10,520 nt of DNA from assembly GCA_964471235.1 (NCBI GenBank), contig CAYYGL010000175.1:1-10520 (forward strand), written 5' to 3'. This DNA is from CAYYGL01 sp964471235. Lineage in GTDB: Bacteria > Calditrichota > Calditrichia > RBG-13-44-9 > J075. This document shows, in pieces, positions 6,442-10,520 of the stretch. Made by a program: the position numbers and the translations under genes. Each line of letters starts with the position of its first letter. Position 1 is the stretch's first letter. The notes under the pieces were generated by a model that was not told where the DNA came from, did no database searches, and saw only the letters and a program-made list of their open reading frames with translations.

Positions 6442-6451
6442 CACCTCCTTT
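6442..6451 (-). promoter_or_regulatory. near-perfect Shine-Dalgarno site
   Basis: AAAGGAGGTG on the minus strand, with AGGAGG 7 bases before the ATG at 6436. It is the strongest ribosome binding site in the window and the main reason to accept the small 75-residue gene. Confidence 0.8.
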
Positions 6452-6544
6452 GTATGGTTCCGCTCAACCCCTCTCCCCCATTTTGCCGGTCAGTTCGGTT
6501 TATCCTTCAACAGAAACATTTTTCAACACGGTAATCTTACATCC

Positions 6545-6594
6545 GGACGTTTGGTAAGCAACCTTGCTTGTGAGGAGACATAATTCCAACGTCC
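6545..6594. other. nested inverted repeats upstream of the Cys-rich gene
   Basis: GGACGTTTGG (6545-6554) pairs with CCAACGTCC (6586-6594) with one bulged base. Inside, AAGCAA (6556-6561) pairs with TTGCTT (6564-6569) across two bases. This is within about 110-160 bases upstream of the strong ribosome binding site, so it could be a leader structure or a protein-binding palindrome. The rest of 6452-6714 shows no gene and no convincing promoter. Confidence 0.3.
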
Positions 6595-6714
6595 TGATAT
6601 TTTTTACATCCGCTTATAGTTTACTAAACAACGAAGATAGTGTTGTCACAAATTGTTCATTTAATGGTCACATTTAAATGGTAGGAAAACTGGTGTAACA
6701 GGGGGTATGGTGAT

Positions 6715-6757
6715 AAAAAAAGCCATCCCATCCGTCAGACGAATGTGATGGCTTTGG
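6715..6757 (-). terminator. rho-independent terminator of the FKBP gene
   Basis: Read on the minus strand, AAAGCCATC and GATGGCTTT form a 9-bp perfect stem around a 19-base loop, followed by a run of seven T (plus-strand A at 6715-6721). The orientation fits the FKBP gene, whose stop lies about 95 bases upstream. Two further short hairpins lie in between (TTCGGAA/TTCCGAA at 6764-6795, and one at the stop codon). Confidence 0.8.
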
Positions 6758-6827
6758 AAAAAATTCGGAACATTCCCGCATTTCCCGATTCCGAAACATC
6801 GAGGGAAGAATCGGGGGGAATGGGTAC

Positions 6828-6852
6828 ATTGGTTTAATTTTTCGAAACCAAT
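6828..6852 (-). other. hairpin at the FKBP stop codon
   Basis: ATTGGTTT (6828-6835) pairs with AAACCAAT (6845-6852). The 8-bp stem begins at the last base of the TGA stop. There is no T-run on the minus strand after it, so it is more likely an mRNA 3' structure than a terminator. Confidence 0.35.
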
Positions 6853-7289
6853 CAGTTGACTTGCGGTAGAATCTCAACCAAACGAATATCAAAGACCAGG
6901 TCTTCCCCGGCGAGGGGATGATTGGCATCCACTGTGACGCTGTTATCACTGACCGCAGAAATAGTCACGATGATTCTCCGATCTCCCTGAACGGCCTCTA
7001 ATTGCTGACCGACCTGGGGGTCCAGGTCTTCCGGCAACTGGGTTCGTTCAACTTCCTGAAGCAGATTGCTGTCATACTGCCCATACGCTTCATCCGCCGG
7101 AATTGTCACGGTGTGAGTTTCCCCGGGTGCCATTCCAATTACAGCTTGTTCAAACCCGGGAATTAACTGACCTGCCCCGATGGTGAATTCAAGCGGTTCC
7201 CGATTTTCCGAAGTATCGAAAACCGTACCGTTTACCAGTTTTCCGGTGTAATGAACTTTTACGGTGTCACCGGTTTTTGCTTGAGCCAT
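6852..7289 (-). CDS. SlyD-like FKBP-type peptidyl-prolyl cis-trans isomerase
   Basis: Cytoplasmic prolyl isomerase/chaperone that speeds proline-limited folding. The 145 residues show the split FKBP fold. The N-terminal part has VHYTGKLVNGTVFDTS (12-27), GAGQLIPGFEQAVIGM (38-53) and DEAYGQYD (66-73). The insert-in-flap chaperone domain covers about 73-122, and the closing strands NHPLAGEDLVFDI lie at 123-135. This is the SlyD arrangement. It lacks the His/Cys-rich metal-binding tail of E. coli SlyD and has no signal peptide. The start is supported by AAGGAG 6 bases upstream. It is a single-gene unit with a rho-independent terminator downstream and a sigma-54-type promoter about 120 bases upstream of the start. 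The exact subfamily name is uncertain, so no symbol is given. Confidence 0.95.
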   Translation of the reverse strand: MAQAKTGDTVKVHYTGKLVNGTVFDTSENREPLEFTIGAGQLIPGFEQAVIGMAPGETHTVTIPADEAYGQYDSNLLQEVERTQLPEDLDPQVGQQLEAVQGDRRIIVTISAVSDNSVTVDANHPLAGEDLVFDIRLVEILPQVN

Positions 7290-7408
7290 GTGTCTCTCCT
7301 TAATGTGATAAAATAGTTATGTGATCAATATGCCAGGACACTTGCAGAGACCGGAAGCTAATGCGAATAGGGAGAAATAAGAGCGGGGAGGTTCATTATC
7401 TTCTAATT

Positions 7409-7424
7409 TGCAAAGTGACTGCCA
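7409..7424 (-). promoter_or_regulatory. sigma-54 (-24/-12) promoter candidate for the FKBP gene
   Basis: On the minus strand TGGCAGTCACTTTGCA matches the sigma-54 consensus TGGCACG-N4-TTGCA with GG and GC exactly 10 bases apart. Only two of the consensus positions between the -24 and -12 blocks differ. Transcription would start near 7398, giving a leader of about 110 bases. Nearby upstream, TATCACT (7425-7431) and AGTGATA (7467-7473) form an inverted repeat, too widely spaced to be called an activator site. Confidence 0.55.
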
Positions 7425-7636
7425 TATCACTTAGATTAATTCGATTTACTGCTTCTTGTTGCAGCGAGTGATAAAATAATATCGGAGAGGCTGGAAAAAA
7501 AATAATAAATTTATTAAGCAAAAAAATGTCATCGGGAGGATGGGGGAAAAAGAGGCTCAATCCCTGCCAGAACCAGGCTCCTGATGGTGAGTTCTTTCAA
7601 TCTAACAGGTTAGGATGAATTAACGGAATGCAATGC
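7425..7636. other. non-coding gap between ada and the FKBP gene
   Basis: No gene is visible between the end of the ada-type gene and the sigma-54-like promoter. GTGATAAAATA occurs at 7468-7478 and again at 7305-7315. CTAACAGGTTAG (near 7602) is a short palindrome. The middle is AT-rich (AATAAATTTATT). No convincing rho-independent terminator follows the ada-type gene: a T-run is present but has no matching stem. Confidence 0.4.
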
Positions 7637-8728
7637 TTAATCTGTATGTATTGTATTCTTTTTCCCTTTTGTTTGAAGTGATTGTCTTCCGGCTTTTTCC
7701 ATCTCCAGCAGTTTCTTTTTGCGAGTCACTCCCCAACGATATCCGCCGATATCCCCGCTTTTCCGAACCACCCGGTGGCAGGGCACAATCAAGGCAGTGG
7801 GATTTGCCGCACAGGCATTGGCAACTGCCCGCACTGCCTGAGGCTCTCCAATCCCCTCCGCAATTTCACTGTATGAACGGGTGGTTCCATAGGGAATCTC
7901 TTGCAATGCCTTCCATACCCGGCGTTGAAAAGCGGTCGCCTGAACATCCAACGGCAGTTGGACGTTTGGCTGCTTCCCTTCGAGATAGTTTAAAATCGAT
8001 TGAATGGAATGGGAAAGTGTTTCCGGGGCTTCCGTAATTTCCGCTTTCCGAAACTCGGTCAACAATTCCCGACGAAGCGCTTCCTCGTCGTCGCCAATCT
8101 TGATTGAACAAATTCCCAGGGACGTGGCTGCAACCAACAATTTGCCCAACGGGCAATCGACAATTGTATAAATGATTTGCAAACCTTCTCCCTGCCGTTG
8201 ATAACGTCGTGGAGTCATACCCAGTTGTCCGGTGGCTTTTTGATACAACCGGCTGGTAGATTGATATCCGGAGTCAAACAGCGCTGTTAAAATGTTCTCA
8301 CCGTTCCGCAAGTCGGTTTTAATTGCCGTCATCCGGCAGGCTTCGGTATATTCATGGGGAGTAAGTCCCACAATTCGTTTAAATGTTCGCTGTAAATGGG
8401 AAGGGCTGAGTTCAAATTCCTTACTTAACCGGGATAACGAGAGGCGGTCATCGAGATGGCTTTCGATGTAGCGGCAAATCCGGCGGGCAACTTCCACCGC
8501 CGGTGCTGCCCCGGCAGTTTTATCCGGTCGGCAGCGCTGGCAGGGGCGGAAACCTGCCTGTCGAGCAATTTCCGGAAGGGGAAAGAAAAGCACATTTTCC
8601 GGTTTCGGTTTTCGGGAAGGGCACGAGGGACGGCAGTAAATACCCGTCGTGCGTACGGCATATACAAATTGGTTGTCAAATCGGTTATCCTTCTCCACAA
8701 CAGCCTGCCAAAATTTTTCCATATTCAT
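7637..8728 (-). CDS. ada: bifunctional Ada: methylphosphotriester/O6-methylguanine-DNA methyltransferase and AraC-type regulator
   Basis: Repairs alkylated DNA by suicidal methyl transfer and activates the adaptive response. All three parts are present in 363 residues. The N-terminal zinc domain has C32, C36, C63 and C66 (GIYCRPSC...FRPCQRC), which equal E. coli C38/C42/C69/C72; the first accepts the phosphotriester methyl group and triggers DNA binding. An AraC-type double helix-turn-helix follows (about 77-180). The C-terminal MGMT domain has active-site C317 in IVPCHRV, after the conserved VRAVANACAANP. A basic tail ends the protein. The frame opens at 8773, but that ATG has no ribosome binding site. 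The ATG at 8728 has AAAGAG upstream and matches the Ada N-terminus, so I chose it; the alternative adds 15 residues. An Ada box lies just upstream, implying autoregulation. Confidence 0.95.
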   Translation of the reverse strand: MNMEKFWQAVVEKDNRFDNQFVYAVRTTGIYCRPSCPSRKPKPENVLFFPLPEIARQAGFRPCQRCRPDKTAGAAPAVEVARRICRYIESHLDDRLSLSRLSKEFELSPSHLQRTFKRIVGLTPHEYTEACRMTAIKTDLRNGENILTALFDSGYQSTSRLYQKATGQLGMTPRRYQRQGEGLQIIYTIVDCPLGKLLVAATSLGICSIKIGDDEEALRRELLTEFRKAEITEAPETLSHSIQSILNYLEGKQPNVQLPLDVQATAFQRRVWKALQEIPYGTTRSYSEIAEGIGEPQAVRAVANACAANPTALIVPCHRVVRKSGDIGGYRWGVTRKKKLLEMEKAGRQSLQTKGKKNTIHTD

Positions 8729-8799
8729 GGGTGTCTCTTTCTGTTTTGCTTTGCGCAATGCCATATTACCCATGAATCCATATCGTTTCTATCCGATTC

Positions 8800-8812
8800 T
8801 TGCGCTGGAATT
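8800..8812 (-). promoter_or_regulatory. Ada box upstream of ada
   Basis: On the minus strand AAT-TCCAGC-GCAA reproduces the E. coli Ada operator: an A box AAT and a B box GCAA separated by exactly 6 bases. The surroundings GAATTAA and AGCGCAAGA also resemble the E. coli ada promoter. A -10-like TAATAT lies about 31 bases further on, just inside the longer reading frame, which favours the 8728 start. The site sits in the 79-base gap between the radical SAM stop and the open frame. Confidence 0.6.
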
Positions 8813-8852
8813 AATTCGCTCCGGGCAGCCCCCGAAAGTGGAAAGCCAATTT

Positions 8853-10301
8853 TCATTCCCACTTTTCCACCCGACGCAACGCCCCAAACAATGCCTGGCG
8901 GAACTCCTGCGGCTGGAAAAATGTAACCCCTCGCTTCACCCCTTCGTTCAGTATGTTGGCGAATTGGCTGACGACTTTGAAGCGCTCGTAAGCTTCCCGG
9001 GTGCGGAAGAGGGGAATCACCGTTTTGTTGGTTATTAGCGGATCGGGGTTGGGGGGAAGGAAGCCGTTCTCAATGGCACGTTCAAAATCTTTAGTGCCGG
9101 GAATAGGCGAAAAGGATGCCAGCCGTACCTGTATCCCCAGGCTGTTGGCATATAGGATGGTTTCGATCACCTCCTCTAACGGTTGATTGGGGAGCCCCAT
9201 GATGATATAAGTTTCGATATCCCGCGCCTGATAACCGGCAGTTACCAAATTATGCACGGCGCGGGTCATCTCCCCCGGGGTAATTTTATTGTGAATATCC
9301 CGCCGCCGCTCTTTGGCAACCGATTCCAGGCTCAGGCGAATGGTCTTGAAATTGCAATCGAACATCAACTGTGCCAACTCCTCATCAATAAACCGGGCGT
9401 GCAAACCATTGGGAGTATGGAAGCGCAGTGCTCGCTTGCTTTCCTTGATAGCGCGCAGCATCGGTTTGATGCGCTTCTCCGGCTGCATCAGCAGAGCGTC
9501 GTCATAAAATGCCACATCCCGCACCCGAAACCGACGGGTCTGGGTAAAAATTTCTTCTACCACTGCTTCCGGCTTTCGCTCCGTAAAGGCACTGTCAATC
9601 AAATAGGTAGCGCAGAAAGTGCATCGAAACGGGCAGCCGCGGGATGCCATAATGATGATGTACGCCAACTTTTTGTATAATTCAAATGCCGGATAGGGGA
9701 AATCATCGATATTGGTGGGATGTTCTTCCCGCAGGTGGGGTAAGTTTAGCACCTCCGCCAGGATATCAGCCGTCTTAATTTCCCCGGGACCGGTAACCAG
9801 GTAATCCGGTGCAATCGTCTGTCGGGCGTGTTCCGGCATTAACGAAGCGTAAATGCCGCCTAACAGGATGGGCACGCCGGGGAAAATTTCCCGACAGATT
9901 TCCGCCACCCGTTTGGGACCCAAATACCAGTACGTCATCCCGGTAGTAATCAGGATGGCATCCGGGGGATTCCGCTGTTGCAACTCCCGGCGAACAATAT
10001 CTTCCGGCAAGCCATAGCGGGCAAACCGGCGGGGGATAAAGCGGATGGCTTCCGGGGTGGGAATGATTTCCCGGTGCAAGGGACCGCTGCCGTAGCGGGT
10101 CATCCGGGGAGTGTTGCGGTTTTGGCGGCGGAGCAACTCCGGATGAAACTTATCCAGGCAGTCGATCAATTCAACCTGCAATCCCCGCTGTTTTAAATAC
10201 GCCGCCACATAGAGCAGCCCTAACGGTTTGCTCCACAAATCGTAGGCGGTAAAATCGTAAATCCAGGGATTAATGCATAAGATGCGGGGAGGGGTTTTCA
10301 T
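8853..10301 (-). CDS. B12-binding-domain radical SAM protein
   Basis: 482 residues, cytoplasmic. The N-terminal half (about 6-190) is a cobalamin-binding-like Rossmann domain: RILCINPW, KPLGLLYVAAYLKQRG, ILITTGMTYWY, VPILLGGIYASLMP. The radical SAM core follows, with the cluster motif C223-PFR-C227-TF-C230 (MASRGCPFRCTFC). It continues with DVAFYDDALL, RLSLES and YIIMGLPNQPLEEV, typical of the Elp3/MiaB-like SAM core. The family also has the preceding RYGSGPLHR...IPRRFARYG segment seen here. Such proteins use S-adenosylmethionine radical chemistry, often for methylation or rearrangement; substrate and product cannot be told. The gene lacks a Shine-Dalgarno site, and its ATG overlaps the stop of a short upstream frame (TAATG). 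It ends 79 bases before the ada open frame. A 7-bp hairpin (GTGGAAA/TTTCCAC) spans its stop but has no T-run. Confidence 0.93.
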   Translation of the reverse strand: MKTPPRILCINPWIYDFTAYDLWSKPLGLLYVAAYLKQRGLQVELIDCLDKFHPELLRRQNRNTPRMTRYGSGPLHREIIPTPEAIRFIPRRFARYGLPEDIVRRELQQRNPPDAILITTGMTYWYLGPKRVAEICREIFPGVPILLGGIYASLMPEHARQTIAPDYLVTGPGEIKTADILAEVLNLPHLREEHPTNIDDFPYPAFELYKKLAYIIIMASRGCPFRCTFCATYLIDSAFTERKPEAVVEEIFTQTRRFRVRDVAFYDDALLMQPEKRIKPMLRAIKESKRALRFHTPNGLHARFIDEELAQLMFDCNFKTIRLSLESVAKERRRDIHNKITPGEMTRAVHNLVTAGYQARDIETYIIMGLPNQPLEEVIETILYANSLGIQVRLASFSPIPGTKDFERAIENGFLPPNPDPLITNKTVIPLFRTREAYERFKVVSQFANILNEGVKRGVTFFQPQEFRQALFGALRRVEKWE

Positions 10302-10453
10302 TACAATTTTTTATTTAGTAGATGATTTCCATTACAGCGACCGAGAAATGAAATCTCCTCAGAATTGTAAACACATTTCTCGTGCAAATAGTCATCTCTG
10401 GCTCTCGAACCATAAATTATCAAATGCCATGCATCAGGTGAAGTTTTATTCAT
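10301..10453 (-). CDS. doubtful 50-residue ORF between toxin tail and radical SAM gene
   Basis: A frame beginning MNKTSPDAWHLIIYG starts within the last codons of the toxin-like gene and ends in TAATG, overlapping the radical SAM start. This tight packing, and the missing ribosome binding site of the radical SAM gene, would fit translational coupling. Against it: the ORF has no ribosome binding site of its own, no recognised motif, and contains a 9-bp inverted repeat. It may be only spacer sequence. Confidence 0.22.
   Translation of the reverse strand: MNKTSPDAWHLIIYGSRARDDYLHEKCVYNSEEISFLGRCNGNHLLNKKL
10342..10382. repeat. 9-bp perfect inverted repeat
   Basis: CGAGAAATG (10342-10350) and CATTTCTCG (10374-10382) are perfect inverted arms 23 bases apart, in the gap between the toxin-like gene and the radical SAM gene. 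There is no T-run on either side. It may be an mRNA hairpin or an operator. Confidence 0.4.
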
Positions 10454-10520
10454 CTTGATCAAAACCCAAAGCAAACATAATAGCATGTTTTACTTGTCTC
10501 ATCTTTTCAGGAGATAACCT
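10446..10520 (-). CDS. MazF/PemK-like toxin, C-terminal 24 residues (runs off the window)
   Basis: The last 75 bases of the window read on the minus strand as RLSPEKMRQVKHAIMFALGF followed by DQDE and TAA. The pattern LSPEKMxxVxxAIxFALG is the usual C-terminal helix of type II toxin-antitoxin mRNA interferases of the MazF/PemK group. The catalytic barrel and any antitoxin lie beyond the right edge, so neither activity nor completeness can be judged. Same strand as the radical SAM gene, with its stop 144 bases before that start. Confidence 0.6.
   Translation of the reverse strand, partial: RLSPEKMRQVKHAIMFALGFDQDE

Noticed and set aside
7540..7600. Terminator after ada
   Set aside because: A T-run is present on the minus strand, but no matching GC-rich stem precedes it.
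8456..8926. 156-codon plus-strand ORF over the start of ada
   Set aside because: Antisense to the conserved Cys-rich Ada N-domain and covers the Ada box; shadow frame.

Overview
The window most likely comes from an uncultivated bacterium of the FCB superphylum (a KSB1-, Calditrichota- or Ignavibacteria-like lineage). The main clue is a secreted protein built on the NYPNPFNPTT-type C-terminal sorting/Ig-like domain that is common there. An NtrC-type sigma-54 activator, clear Shine-Dalgarno sites and roughly 45-55% GC also fit. This placement is inference; no rRNA or phylogenetic marker was compared.

Layout. Bases 1-136 hold two copies of a 55-bp tRNA-like repeat read on the minus strand, with a tRNA-style promoter in front (149-177). 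Next is a minus-strand REC-AAA-Fis response regulator (250-1608, TTG start). A 921-bp gap (1609-2529) contains inverted repeats, a candidate structured element and a recurring 13-mer, but no gene I can defend. alaS (2530-5166, +) is the only clear plus-strand gene. From 5295 to the end everything is on the minus strand. Reading from the right edge leftwards: the tail of a MazF/PemK-like toxin, a doubtful 50-codon ORF, a B12-binding radical SAM protein, an Ada-type DNA alkylation repair protein/regulator with an Ada box in front, a SlyD-like FKBP prolyl isomerase with a sigma-54-type promoter, a 75-residue Cys/His-rich protein with a near-perfect ribosome binding site, an orphan secreted sorting-domain protein, and a PilZ-like gene interrupted by an in-frame TGA.

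How the parts relate. The genes are mostly monocistronic or short units. The best-supported regulatory links are Ada acting on its own promoter, and a sigma-54 promoter before the FKBP gene in a window that also encodes a sigma-54 activator; a direct link between those two is only a hypothesis. The most unusual items are the promoter-driven tRNA-like repeats with an over-long anticodon-arm hairpin, the free-standing sorting domain, and the PilZ reading frame whose stop replaces a single residue.
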